This document shows, piece by piece, positions 23,428 to 31,543 of a stretch of DNA of 49,248 bases. Under the pieces are notes generated by a model, which was not told where the DNA came from, made no database searches, and saw nothing but the letters and a program-made list of their open reading frames with translations. The stretch is from an uncultured Bacteroidales bacterium. GTDB lineage: Bacteria > Bacteroidota > Bacteroidia > Bacteroidales > Bacteroidaceae. Each line of letters opens with the position of its first letter. Within the stretch, counting starts at the first letter, position 1. Location: contig CADAGO010000030.1 in assembly GCA_902787555.1 (NCBI GenBank), positions 1 through 49,248 on the forward strand. The letters run 5' to 3'. Both the position numbers and the translations under genes were made by a program.

Positions 23428-24903
23428 TTGAAAAGAATCATTTCGACAGGCTCAAGACGTATCATCGTAGCAGGCATAGGACCTGGCAGCCAAGAAGACA
23501 TCACTCCCGCAGTGATACAAGCCATCAGTGAAAGCGACGTGGTAGTGGGCTATAAGTACTACTTCCAGTTCATTACGCCCCATCTTCGCCCTGATGCAGA
23601 ATGTATCGACACAGGTATGAAGCATGAACGCGAGCGTGCCGAGCAGGCATTCCAGCTGGCGGAGCAAGACAAAACCGTATGTGTCATTTCGAGTGGTGAT
23701 GCAGGTATCTACGGAATGGCTCCACTCATCTACGAGATGAAGCAGGAACGAAACTGCGATGTTGAGATAGAGGTGCTCCCAGGAATTTCTGCCTTTCAAA
23801 AAGCTGCGTCATTACTTGGTGCGCCTATAGGTCACGACTTATGTGTCATCTCACTCAGCGACCTGATGACTCCTTGGGAGCGAATCGAACGGCGTATCAG
23901 GGCAGCTGCCGAAGCCGATTTCGTGACCGCCATCTACAATCCCAAGTCGCACGGTCGCTATTGGCAGCTCTACCGTTTGCAAGAGTTGTTCTTAAAGGAA
24001 CGTGCAACAGACACACCTGTGGGCTATGTTCGTCAGGCAGGACGTGAGGAGCAGGAAATAACAATCACAACTCTTGGCGCTTTCGATCCTGAAGACGTAG
24101 ACATGTTTACCGTTATCCTTATAGGCAATTCCTGGTCGTATGTGGCTGATGGTAAGATAATCACACCTCGAGGGTATTATAGAGGTGAGAAACCAGAAGT
24201 ATCATTTCGACAGGCTCAAGATGTATCATTTCGACAGGCTCAAGATGCAAGAGGTGAGAAGATAGGTCAAGATATCATGATGGAATCGTTCCGCACGATT
24301 ACATCGGAATTGAAGCGCGACTATCCCCTCGACCACAAGTGGGCATTGCTCCATGCTATTCACACTACCGCAGACTTTGAAATGGAGGATATTCTCATTA
24401 CGGACAAAGGTGCCGTAGAGACCATATATAATAAGGTAAAGAACGGCGAGCTGAAAACCATCATTACTGATGTAACGATGGTGACGAGCGGTATTCGTAA
24501 GGGAGCATTGCAGCGACTGGGCATTGAGGCAAAGTGCTACCTCAGCGACCCTCGTGTAGCAGAGATGGCAGCCTCGATGGGGATTACGAGGACACAAGCA
24601 GGCATTCGTCTTGCCGCAGAGGAGCACCCCGATGCGCTATTCGCCTTTGGTAATGCCCCCACAGCCCTGATGGAACTATGCGACCTCATTCGCAAAGACA
24701 AAGCCCACCCTGCAGGTATTATCGCCGCACCAGTAGGCTTCGTCCATGTAAAGGAGTCGAAACACATGGTGAAACCTTTCAAGTCTATTCCAAAGATTAT
24801 CGTCGAGGGGCGTAAGGGCGGCAGTAACCTCGCTGCGACGCTATGTAATGCCATCCTCACCTTCGACGATGCTGAACAACTGAAACCTGGACGCGACCTG
24901 TAG
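23428..24903 (+). CDS. CobJ/CbiH-CbiC fusion: precorrin-3B C17-methyltransferase and precorrin-8X methylmutase
   Basis: The 491-aa protein has two corrin-pathway enzymes. Residues about 11-250 are the SAM-dependent C17-methyltransferase that contracts the ring (IVAGIGPGSQEDI, SSGDAGIYGMA, LPGISAFQKAASLLGAPIGHD). Residues about 284-491 are CbiC/CobH, which moves the C11 methyl to C12 (HAIHTTADFEMEDIL, ITDVTMVTSGIRKG, GNAPTALMEL, APVGFVHVKESK). The linker (about 255-283) contains two in-frame copies of the 24-bp repeat, read as SFRQAQD. A third copy at the N-terminus (ISTGSRR, residues 5-11) separates MKRI from IVAGIG. The start is a TTG at 23428 with no clear ribosome-binding site. It follows the TonB receptor by 18 nt. 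Confidence 0.92.
   Translation: MKRIISTGSRRIIVAGIGPGSQEDITPAVIQAISESDVVVGYKYYFQFITPHLRPDAECIDTGMKHERERAEQAFQLAEQDKTVCVISSGDAGIYGMAPLIYEMKQERNCDVEIEVLPGISAFQKAASLLGAPIGHDLCVISLSDLMTPWERIERRIRAAAEADFVTAIYNPKSHGRYWQLYRLQELFLKERATDTPVGYVRQAGREEQEITITTLGAFDPEDVDMFTVILIGNSWSYVADGKIITPRGYYRGEKPEVSFRQAQDVSFRQAQDARGEKIGQDIMMESFRTITSELKRDYPLDHKWALLHAIHTTADFEMEDILITDKGAVETIYNKVKNGELKTIITDVTMVTSGIRKGALQRLGIEAKCYLSDPRVAEMAASMGITRTQAGIRLAAEEHPDALFAFGNAPTALMELCDLIRKDKAHPAGIIAAPVGFVHVKESKHMVKPFKSIPKIIVEGRKGGSNLAATLCNAILTFDDAEQLKPGRDL
23439..23462. repeat. Single 24-bp repeat copy at the cobJ N-terminus
   Basis: Core TTCGACAGGCTCA at 23442-23454, bounded on both sides by ATCAT. Removing one 24-bp unit would restore MKRIIVAGIG. 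Confidence 0.8.
24201..24248. repeat. Two tandem 24-bp repeats in the cobJ-cbiC linker
   Basis: Cores at 24206-24218 and 24230-24242 are exactly 24 bp apart. The pair is flanked by AGAGGTGAGA (24181-24190) and AAGAGGTGAGA (24249-24259) direct repeats, themselves typical intergenic repeat sequence. Confidence 0.9.
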
Positions 24904-24947
24904 AAAATGTAAAAATTATAAAATGATAAAATGTAAAAATTAAAGAA
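24904..24947. repeat. AT-rich AAAATGTAAAAATTA repeat spacer
   Basis: Short degenerate AAAATG(T)AAAAATT repeats fill the gap between cobJ-cbiC and the cbiE-cbiT gene. A comparable sequence splits cbiA at 31503-31543. Confidence 0.6.
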
Positions 24948-26192
24948 TTGAAGTTCATCGTTATAGGCATCACAGACCATCCGCAACCGTTCTTTTCACC
25001 CGAGGTCCTGTCGATTATCACGAGTGGGCGGTTCTTCTCAGGCGGCAAACGTCATCATGAGATAATGGCACCGCTCCTGCCTCTTGATGCGGAGTGGATA
25101 GATATCACCGTTCCGCTCGACGCCGTCTTCACGCAGTATTCGCTCACCTTTCAACAGTCGCCTATCACCACTATTGTGGTTTTCGCGTCTGGTGATCCAC
25201 TATTCTATGGTTTTGCAAATACGATTCAGCGCAAGATGCCCGATGCCGAAGTAATCGTCTACCCTACCTTCAACTCACTACAGATGTTAGCCCATCGACT
25301 TGTGATGCCCTATCACGACATGCGGATCGTATCACTGACGGGGCGACCTTGGGCAGATTTCGACAAAGCCCTTATCGAACGAGCCTCAAAGATAGGCATC
25401 CTCACCGATAAGGAACATACGCCTTCTACTATTGCCCAAAGAATGCAGGAATATGGATACTGCGACTATACGATGCACGTAGGCGAGCATTTAGGCAATC
25501 CTGCCAAGGAGAAAGTGACAAGCCTCTCCCTTACTGATGCTGCCATTTCGACTGGCTCAAGATGTACCCAACACACATTCGAGCATCCCAACTGCATCAT
25601 ACTCTCAACCACAAAATCACAACTCCCCCCAAGAGAATACGGTATTCCCGACTCCGACTTTGCCCTGTTGGACGGTCGTGAAAAGATGATTACCAAGATG
25701 CCCATCCGGCTATTGACTCTCCAGGCACTAGACCTGCCTCGTCGTCATGTGCTATGGGATATAGGCTTTTGCACAGGCAGCATATCCATCGAAGCCCGAT
25801 TACATTTCCCCCATCTACAGATTGAAGCATTTGAGATTCGTCCTGAGTGCGAAAGCATCATCAAGCAGAATGCCCGCCGTTTTGGTACTCCAGGCATCAG
25901 TATCCATATAGGCGATTTCCTGAAAGCGGATTTATCGCGTCTGCCCCAACCCGATGCTGTATTCATCGGAGGACATGGGGGACAACTCAAAGAAATGATG
26001 ACGAAGGTGCTTTCCGTTCTTGCACCCTACGGAGTAATTGTGATGAACAGCGTTAAGGCACCACTCGTCAAGACCGACAGCCTTCAGCTATGGAATAAAG
26101 CCTGCGAAGAATTAGGACTCAAGCAAGACACCCCAACAAGAATACAACTCAACGAACATCACCCCATAACAATATTGAAATGCAGAAGATAG
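24948..26192 (+). CDS. CbiE-CbiT (CobL-type): precorrin C5- and C15-methyltransferase/decarboxylase
   Basis: The 414-aa bifunctional enzyme methylates C5 and C15 and decarboxylates the ring side chain in late corrin synthesis. Residues 1 to about 215 are CbiE (FIVIGITDHPQPFF, FASGDPLFYGFA, YPTFNSLQMLAHRL, LTDKEHTPSTIAQRM). Residues about 230-414 are CbiT, with a Rossmann SAM motif (VLWDIGFCTGSISIEA), EAFEIRPE and DAVFIGGHGGQLKEMM. A 24-bp repeat copy (core 25547-25559, one mismatch) is read as AISTGSRC near residue 200, in the loop before the last CbiE strand. The start is TTG at 24948. The end overlaps cbiG-cobM by 13 nt. Confidence 0.93.
   Translation: MKFIVIGITDHPQPFFSPEVLSIITSGRFFSGGKRHHEIMAPLLPLDAEWIDITVPLDAVFTQYSLTFQQSPITTIVVFASGDPLFYGFANTIQRKMPDAEVIVYPTFNSLQMLAHRLVMPYHDMRIVSLTGRPWADFDKALIERASKIGILTDKEHTPSTIAQRMQEYGYCDYTMHVGEHLGNPAKEKVTSLSLTDAAISTGSRCTQHTFEHPNCIILSTTKSQLPPREYGIPDSDFALLDGREKMITKMPIRLLTLQALDLPRRHVLWDIGFCTGSISIEARLHFPHLQIEAFEIRPECESIIKQNARRFGTPGISIHIGDFLKADLSRLPQPDAVFIGGHGGQLKEMMTKVLSVLAPYGVIVMNSVKAPLVKTDSLQLWNKACEELGLKQDTPTRIQLNEHHPITILKCRR
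25546..25569. repeat. Single 24-bp repeat copy inside cbiE
   Basis: TTCGACTGGCTCA (25547-25559) followed by AGATGTA matches the dispersed repeat with one core mismatch. It is read in the same frame as the copy at the cobJ N-terminus. Confidence 0.75.
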
Positions 26193-27976
26193 CCATTATA
26201 CAAATCGGCGATACAGGCAGCGAGATTACCTCGATACTGAAAAGACAATTAGGCGCTAAAGCCATTCAGCGTACAGAGATTGGCAAACAATGGAAGAAAT
26301 ACGATGCGTTTATCTTCATTGGCGCTATGGGCATCTGTGTGCGAACCATCGCTCCGTATATCAAGGACAAGCATGAAGACCCCGCGGTAGTTTGCATCGA
26401 CAGTTTGGGCAAGAATGTCATCTCAGTACTCTCAGGTCATATTGGAGGAGCCAACGATTTGACTCTCGAGATAGCCGGACTTATGGGTGCACGTGAGGTG
26501 ATCACCACTCAAAGTGATAATGCAGGACTATGGGCTCTCGACACATTTGAGAAGCGTTTCGACTGGCCTATAGCAAGTGACATCTACGAAATGAACGAAT
26601 GCATTTTTGCATTCGTCAACCGTCAGCCAACCGCCCTACTCCTTGAGGCACGTGACGAAGGCACAGACTACCTAGAGGCCACAAAGCCCGATCATGTCAC
26701 CATCATCAACGATATCCGTGAAGCTGACCCACAAAAATATAAGCTGCTGATAATGGTTACTCCCTATAGCCGTCGGGCACCTGACGGCATGCTTGAACTG
26801 CATTTCGTACCGATGGTGGGAACAATCGGTTTCGGATTGGCTCATCATCCCGATGACTATGAAGCCATCTACGACGAAATCGACGAGGCTTTTGCCCAAA
26901 GAGGCATTCTGCCTTGTGCCCATCGCTACTGCACGATTGACGTCAAAGAGGACGAGGAATTCTGCTCAATGCTCGAATATGATTACGAAGAAGAGGTAGT
27001 GTTCTTCACGGCAGAGCAGTTGGCACAAGTCGAGGTACCCAATCCCAGCGCTACCGTTCAGAAACATGTGGGTACACCTAGCGTCTGCGAGGCAGCAGCC
27101 ATCCTGGGTTCCAATCATGGCAAACTGATTATTCCAAAGGTAAAAGGCAAAAACTGGACGGCAGCACTTGCAATCGACTATCAACACCTTCGCAATTCCT
27201 CTGGACGCCAGATAGATGCAGGACACATTGAGATAGTGGGTGCAGGACCTGGCGACCCCGACTTGGTAAGTGTTCGAGGCAGAAAGATGTTGGAACAAGC
27301 CGACCTCATTCTCTATGCTGGTTCGCTGGTACCCAAAGCATTGACAGAGTGCCATAAGCCTGGTGCCATTGTACGCTCCTCCGCAAACATGAACCTTGAA
27401 GAACAGTGTGCGCTAATGAAGGAACATTACGATAAGGGCCACTTCATCGTCCGTCTGCATACAGGCGATCCTTGCATTTTTGGCGCCATTCAGGAACAAA
27501 TGGCATTCTTCGACCAGAACGGAATGAACTATCACATCACGCCAGGTATCTCATCGTTTCTAGCCGCAGCAGCCGAACTCAGAAGCCAATTTACCATCCC
27601 AGAGCGTTGTCAGACTATCATCCTGACACGGGGTGAAGGCCGCACACCGATGCCCGAGAAGGAGCAGTTACACCTATTAGCCAAGAGTCAGAGCACGATG
27701 TGCATCTTCCTCTCCGCCTCTATCGTTGATGATGTACAACGAGAACTGCTACAGGAATACCCCGAAGACACTCCCGTTGCAGCCTGCTACCATCTCACCT
27801 GGCCCGATCAGAAAATCTATCGTGGCACGTTGAAAGATCTGGCGAAAATTGTTCACGACAACAACCTGACACTCACCACCATGCTCGTTGTAGGCGAGGC
27901 TATCGACAATCGACAAGGCTTCTCTGAGTTATACAACAAAAACTTCACGCATCTGTTTAGGAAAAGCGAGCAATGA
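26180..27976 (+). CDS. CbiG-CobM/CbiF fusion: cobalt-precorrin-5A hydrolase and precorrin-4 C11-methyltransferase
   Basis: The 598-aa protein carries CbiG at the N-terminus (about 1-340): FIFIGAMGICVRTIAPYI, VISVLSGHIGGANDL and the C-terminal CbiG part around CEAAAILGSNHGKLIIPK. This enzyme opens the delta-lactone in the anaerobic route. CobM/CbiF occupies about 350-598 (IEIVGAGPGDPDLVSVRG, YAGSLVPKALTECH, LHTGDPCIFGAIQEQM, TPGISSFLAAAAEL), which methylates C11. This order makes sense because C11 methylation precedes lactone opening. The gene overlaps its upstream neighbour by 13 nt and its downstream one by 4 nt (ATGA), so translation is probably coupled. No repeat copy was found in it. Confidence 0.94.
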   Translation: MQKIAIIQIGDTGSEITSILKRQLGAKAIQRTEIGKQWKKYDAFIFIGAMGICVRTIAPYIKDKHEDPAVVCIDSLGKNVISVLSGHIGGANDLTLEIAGLMGAREVITTQSDNAGLWALDTFEKRFDWPIASDIYEMNECIFAFVNRQPTALLLEARDEGTDYLEATKPDHVTIINDIREADPQKYKLLIMVTPYSRRAPDGMLELHFVPMVGTIGFGLAHHPDDYEAIYDEIDEAFAQRGILPCAHRYCTIDVKEDEEFCSMLEYDYEEEVVFFTAEQLAQVEVPNPSATVQKHVGTPSVCEAAAILGSNHGKLIIPKVKGKNWTAALAIDYQHLRNSSGRQIDAGHIEIVGAGPGDPDLVSVRGRKMLEQADLILYAGSLVPKALTECHKPGAIVRSSANMNLEEQCALMKEHYDKGHFIVRLHTGDPCIFGAIQEQMAFFDQNGMNYHITPGISSFLAAAAELRSQFTIPERCQTIILTRGEGRTPMPEKEQLHLLAKSQSTMCIFLSASIVDDVQRELLQEYPEDTPVAACYHLTWPDQKIYRGTLKDLAKIVHDNNLTLTTMLVVGEAIDNRQGFSELYNKNFTHLFRKSEQ

Positions 27977-29709
27977 TTCTTATATTCGGAGGGACTACGG
28001 AAGGACGACGAGCTACAGAGGTGCTAGAGGAGGCAGGCAAACCCTACTGCTACAGCACGAAGACAGGCGAACAAGACATCAGCCTGCATCACGGCCTACG
28101 CATCGATGGTGCTATGGATGGCGAGGAAATGTGTGCCTTTTGCCGTAAGCACCAGATATGTCTGATTGTCGATGCTGCCCATCCGTTTGCCTCAAAGCTT
28201 CACCAGACAATAGCCAGAGTTGGTACTTTGTTGCAAATGCCCATCATCCGATATGAGCGCATCTATCCACCTCGCGACCCTGACATCGAATGGATTGACG
28301 ACTATTTGCAGGTTCCTACTAACATTCATACGTTACTTGCCACTACGGGCGTACAGAGCATCAGCATATTAAAGTGGTTGGAGGAAAAAGGTATCAAAGT
28401 AATCTATAGAATCCTGAACAGAGAAAGCAGTATTGAGTTGGCTCATCAACAGGGAGCAAGCGACGAACAGTTGTGCTTCTATGAGGATGGAAATACCATC
28501 GATGTAGATGCCGATGCTATCTTGCTGAAGGAGAGCGGCATTTCAGGCGGATTTGTGGAGAAAGTGGAGGCTGCAAAAAAACGAGGCATGCGTATCATCG
28601 CCCTGAAACGGCCTAGCCTCACCTCTACCCCCTCACCTCTCACCTCTTATACCGTGAATGGTCCTTACGGATTACGGCGCATGGTGGAGAAACTATTGCC
28701 CGACTTCTTCCCTATGAAAACGGGACTGACGACGGGTGCATGTGCTACAGCTGCAGTGAAAGCTGCGCTGCTGTCACTAATGGATGAGGAATCCGACGAA
28801 GTGACTTTTGCGCTACCCGACGGGGAGACGTTGAGTGTACCAGTCCACGTGGAGCAGATGGGAGTGGCAAGCGTAGTAAAGGACTTCAGTGACGACCCCG
28901 ACGTGACTCGAGGTTGTACGATTATTGCCAAAGTACGGCTCACAGACACACCCGACATTCACTTTCTTCAAGGCGAGGGTGTAGGTGTCGTCACACTGCC
29001 AGGATTGGGATTGCCTGTGGGCGAACCTGCCATCAATCCTACCCCACGCAAGATGATTGAGACAACGATTCGCGAACTGACCGAACGTGGTTGCGACATC
29101 ACCATCTCAGTAGTGAACGGTGAAGAACTGGCACGAAAGACTTTCAACTCGAGGGTAGGTGTCGTAGGTGGTATTTCGATTATCGGCACATCGGGCATCG
29201 TATCTCCTCTGAGCAACGAGGCTTTCATCGAAAGCATACGCCGCGAAATGGAGGTAGCGCGTGCTATCGGATGTATGGAGATAGGATTGGTGTCAGGAAA
29301 GACAAGTGAGGATGCACTTCATTTCGATAGGCTCAAGATGTATCGCCGGGAACGTGACATCCGCTGTATTCATTACGGAAACTTCATTGGTGAAGCGCTG
29401 AAATCGGCCGCAGAATTGGGATTCCAACATGTCATCGTTGCCATCATGATAGGAAAGGCAGTAAAACTAGCGGAAGGACATCTTGACACCCACAGTCATA
29501 AGGTGACGATGAACAAGGAGTTTCTAAAACAGATAGCAGGTCCCGATGCCGACAAGATTGACCATATAACCCTCGCCCGCGAACTATGGGACACGATGCC
29601 CCCTACATTCTTTGAGGCGATACAAGACTTATGTTACAAACATTGCCGAAAGGTGTTCCCTGAAGGCGACCTAACAATACGACTCGTATGCGACAAACAA
29701 CCATCATGA
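27973..29709 (+). CDS. CobK/CbiJ-CbiD fusion: precorrin-6A reductase and cobalt-precorrin-5B C1-methyltransferase
   Basis: In this 578-aa protein residues 1 to about 245 are the NADPH-dependent CobK/CbiJ reductase (MILIFGGTTEGRRATEVLEE, VDAAHPFASKLHQ, RYERIYPP). From Met248 (MKTGLTTGACATAA) it is CbiD, the C1-methyltransferase of the anaerobic pathway (VVTLPGLGLPVGEPAINPTPRKMI, GISIIGTSGIVSPLS, EGHLDTHSHKV). A Thr/Ser/Pro loop (about 217-225) near the end of CobK is encoded by CACCTCT-type repeats. A 24-bp repeat copy is read as HFDRLKM at residues 450-456 within CbiD, between KTSEDA and the conserved YGNFIGEALK segment. It overlaps cbiG-cobM by 4 nt and the permease gene by 22 nt. Confidence 0.93.
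   Translation: MILIFGGTTEGRRATEVLEEAGKPYCYSTKTGEQDISLHHGLRIDGAMDGEEMCAFCRKHQICLIVDAAHPFASKLHQTIARVGTLLQMPIIRYERIYPPRDPDIEWIDDYLQVPTNIHTLLATTGVQSISILKWLEEKGIKVIYRILNRESSIELAHQQGASDEQLCFYEDGNTIDVDADAILLKESGISGGFVEKVEAAKKRGMRIIALKRPSLTSTPSPLTSYTVNGPYGLRRMVEKLLPDFFPMKTGLTTGACATAAVKAALLSLMDEESDEVTFALPDGETLSVPVHVEQMGVASVVKDFSDDPDVTRGCTIIAKVRLTDTPDIHFLQGEGVGVVTLPGLGLPVGEPAINPTPRKMIETTIRELTERGCDITISVVNGEELARKTFNSRVGVVGGISIIGTSGIVSPLSNEAFIESIRREMEVARAIGCMEIGLVSGKTSEDALHFDRLKMYRRERDIRCIHYGNFIGEALKSAAELGFQHVIVAIMIGKAVKLAEGHLDTHSHKVTMNKEFLKQIAGPDADKIDHITLARELWDTMPPTFFEAIQDLCYKHCRKVFPEGDLTIRLVCDKQPS
28620..28650. repeat. CACCTCT repeat encoding a loop in CobK
   Basis: CCTCACCTCT-type tandem units are read as SLTSTPSPLTS. 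The reverse complement (AGAGGTGAGA) flanks the repeat pair in the cobJ-cbiC linker. Confidence 0.55.
29317..29340. repeat. Single 24-bp repeat copy inside cbiD
   Basis: TTCGATAGGCTCA (29323-29335) plus AGATGTATC matches the repeat with one core mismatch. It is read in the third frame, different from the cobJ and cbiE copies and from the linker pair. Confidence 0.8.
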
Positions 29710-30707
29710 CATTGCTCGTGCTGAGCATCCCTGTGTTTGCACTGCTCAACATTACAATGGGTTCGGTTCCCATCCCAATCCGTGAGGTAGCCAACATCCT
29801 GCTGCATCCCGACAGCTACGACCCCTCTGACGTGAATATGCTCATTGTAATGAATACCCGTCTGCCCCAGACACTCACAGCACTAGCTTGTGGAGCAGGA
29901 CTGGCTGTTGCCGGATTGGAGATGCAGACCGTGTTTCACAACCCACTTGCCGGTCCGTCAGTACTGGGTATCAGTAGCGCTGCCAGTCTCGGCGTAGCAT
30001 TCGTTGTGTTGCTCTCTGGCACTATTGGAGGAGGCATCATGTCGCGCTTCGGCATCTTCGGCAACACAGCACTCACACTGGCCGCTATCGCTGGAGCATT
30101 AGCCGTGATGATGCTGATTGTATGGCTTTCACAAAAAGTGCAGGGAAATGTCACATTGCTGATTATCGGTGTAATGATTGGGTATATCGCTTCGGCCATC
30201 ATCGGTGTGCTGAAGTATTTCTCATCAGAAGAGGACATCCGTGCGTATGTCATTTGGGGACTGGGCAGCTTTGCCCGTGTGACAGGCGGTCAGGTCTATG
30301 TATTCACAGGTTTGATGGCCCTGCTCCTCCCCTTCTGCATGTTGTTGGCCAAGCCGCTCAACATGCTCCTGTTGGGCGAACAGTATGCTATCAGCCTAGG
30401 ACTGAATATCCGTCGTGCTCGCCTGCTCATCATTACGTCGTCAGGCGTGCTCATCGCTATCGTCACAGCCTACTGCGGTCCCATCATGTTCTTGGGATTA
30501 GCTGTTCCGCACATTTGTCGCGGACTATTCCGCACAGACGACCACCGTCTGCTTCTGCCTGCCACCCTGCTGTGTGGAGCATCCATCGCACTTGTATGCA
30601 ACCTCATCGCCCGACTGCCTGGCTTCGAGGGTGCATTGCCTATCAATTCCGTAACGGCACTGATTGGAGCACCTGTAGCGCTTTGGGTGTTGCTAAGGAG
30701 GAAATAA
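29688..30707 (+). CDS. BtuC/FecCD-type ABC transporter permease
   Basis: The 339-aa polytopic inner-membrane permease belongs to the BtuC/FhuB/FecCD family, which typically has ten helices. Signatures are RLPQTLTALACGAGLAVAGL, the QTVFHNPLAGPSVLGISSAA motif near residues 84-103, and the coupling-helix region GPIMFLGLAVPHICRGLF near residue 270. It should transport corrinoid or siderophore-type ligands; corrinoid is inferred from the operon. It overlaps the cobK-cbiD gene by 22 nt. A BtuF-like binding protein is encoded at 32256-33416 on the other strand. The matching ATPase gene is absent from the window. Confidence 0.92.
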   Translation: MRQTTIMTLLVLSIPVFALLNITMGSVPIPIREVANILLHPDSYDPSDVNMLIVMNTRLPQTLTALACGAGLAVAGLEMQTVFHNPLAGPSVLGISSAASLGVAFVVLLSGTIGGGIMSRFGIFGNTALTLAAIAGALAVMMLIVWLSQKVQGNVTLLIIGVMIGYIASAIIGVLKYFSSEEDIRAYVIWGLGSFARVTGGQVYVFTGLMALLLPFCMLLAKPLNMLLLGEQYAISLGLNIRRARLLIITSSGVLIAIVTAYCGPIMFLGLAVPHICRGLFRTDDHRLLLPATLLCGASIALVCNLIARLPGFEGALPINSVTALIGAPVALWVLLRRK

Positions 30708-30822
30708 GAATTGTGAAGAGTTAAGTCCTCCCTCTTTCATCTCCAAGGGGATCATTTCGACAGGCTCAAGATGGATGAAGGGAGAAGTTCAAGAAGTTTA
30801 AGGAGTATTTAGTATAAAGCGA
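30708..30822. repeat. Spacer before cbiA with a hairpin-type and a 24-bp repeat
   Basis: This 115-bp gap contains a CCTCCCTC..CCAAGGGG element (30727-30750), then a 24-bp repeat copy (core 30756-30768), then AAG-rich sequence. No promoter or terminator was recognised. Confidence 0.65.
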
Positions 30823-31506
30823 ATGGATAGAGTATTAATTGGTGCTGCTACGTCGAACAGTGGGAAGACAACCTTCACCATTGGTCTGCTCCGTGCTTTG
30901 CGCGACCGTGGAATGAATGTACAGCCTTATAAGTGTGGACCCGATTATATCGATACAATGTTTCATGCTATTGCTTCGGGACACGAATCGGTAAATTTGG
31001 ACACGTTTCTCGCATCGCCCCAGCATGTGGAGGAGATATTTCAGCACTACGGAACTGATGCCGATGTGCGAGTGGTGGAAGGTGTGATGGGTCTCTACGA
31101 CGGATATGACCGTTGGCGGGGATCGAGTGCAGAGATGGCAGAACTGCTCCACTTGCCCGTCGTTCTCGTTGTCAATGCAAAGTCGGCTGCCTACAGCGTT
31201 GCACCGCTCATCTACGGCTTCCGACACTTCAGGTCGCCTGGCATCGCGGCTGTGGTATTCAACCAAGTAGCTTCACCCTTGCATTTCGAGTACCTGAAGG
31301 AAGCCTGTGAGGATGCCGGTGTGACGTGCCTTGGTTATATGGCACGTAACGAACGCCTCGTGATTCCTGAACGTCACCTTGGGCTCACCATTTCTGCACG
31401 TGAGGAGATGGAACGACTCATCGCCCTTGCAGCCGAAGAGGTAAACCTACATGTAGACATAGATAACCTGTTGCGGTTAAGTAATGCAAAAATGCAAAAA
31501 TCGTAA
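30823..31506 (+). CDS. CbiA N-terminal half: cobyrinate a,c-diamide synthase ATP-binding domain
   Basis: The 227-aa protein corresponds to the N-terminal dethiobiotin-synthetase-like domain of CbiA/CobB: ATSNSGKTTFTIGLLRAL (P-loop), PYKCGPDYIDTMFH, VVEGVMGLYDGYDRW and VVFNQVASPLHFEYL. This domain activates the a and c carboxylates with ATP. In most bacteria it is continuous with a glutaminase domain of about 220 aa. Here it ends at TAA 31504-31506 within AT-rich repeat sequence, and the glutaminase domain follows as a separate ORF in another frame. All core motifs of this half are intact. It lies 115 nt after the permease gene. Confidence 0.9.
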   Translation: MDRVLIGAATSNSGKTTFTIGLLRALRDRGMNVQPYKCGPDYIDTMFHAIASGHESVNLDTFLASPQHVEEIFQHYGTDADVRVVEGVMGLYDGYDRWRGSSAEMAELLHLPVVLVVNAKSAAYSVAPLIYGFRHFRSPGIAAVVFNQVASPLHFEYLKEACEDAGVTCLGYMARNERLVIPERHLGLTISAREEMERLIALAAEEVNLHVDIDNLLRLSNAKMQKS

Positions 31507-31543
31507 ATGGTAAATGGTAAATAGTAAAATGGTAAATGACCCT
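31503..31543. repeat. TAAATGG repeats splitting cbiA
   Basis: About five degenerate units of (A)GTAAATGG/TAAATAG lie exactly at the CbiA interdomain junction and introduce stop codons. The sequence resembles the AT-rich spacer at 24904-24947. Confidence 0.75.
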
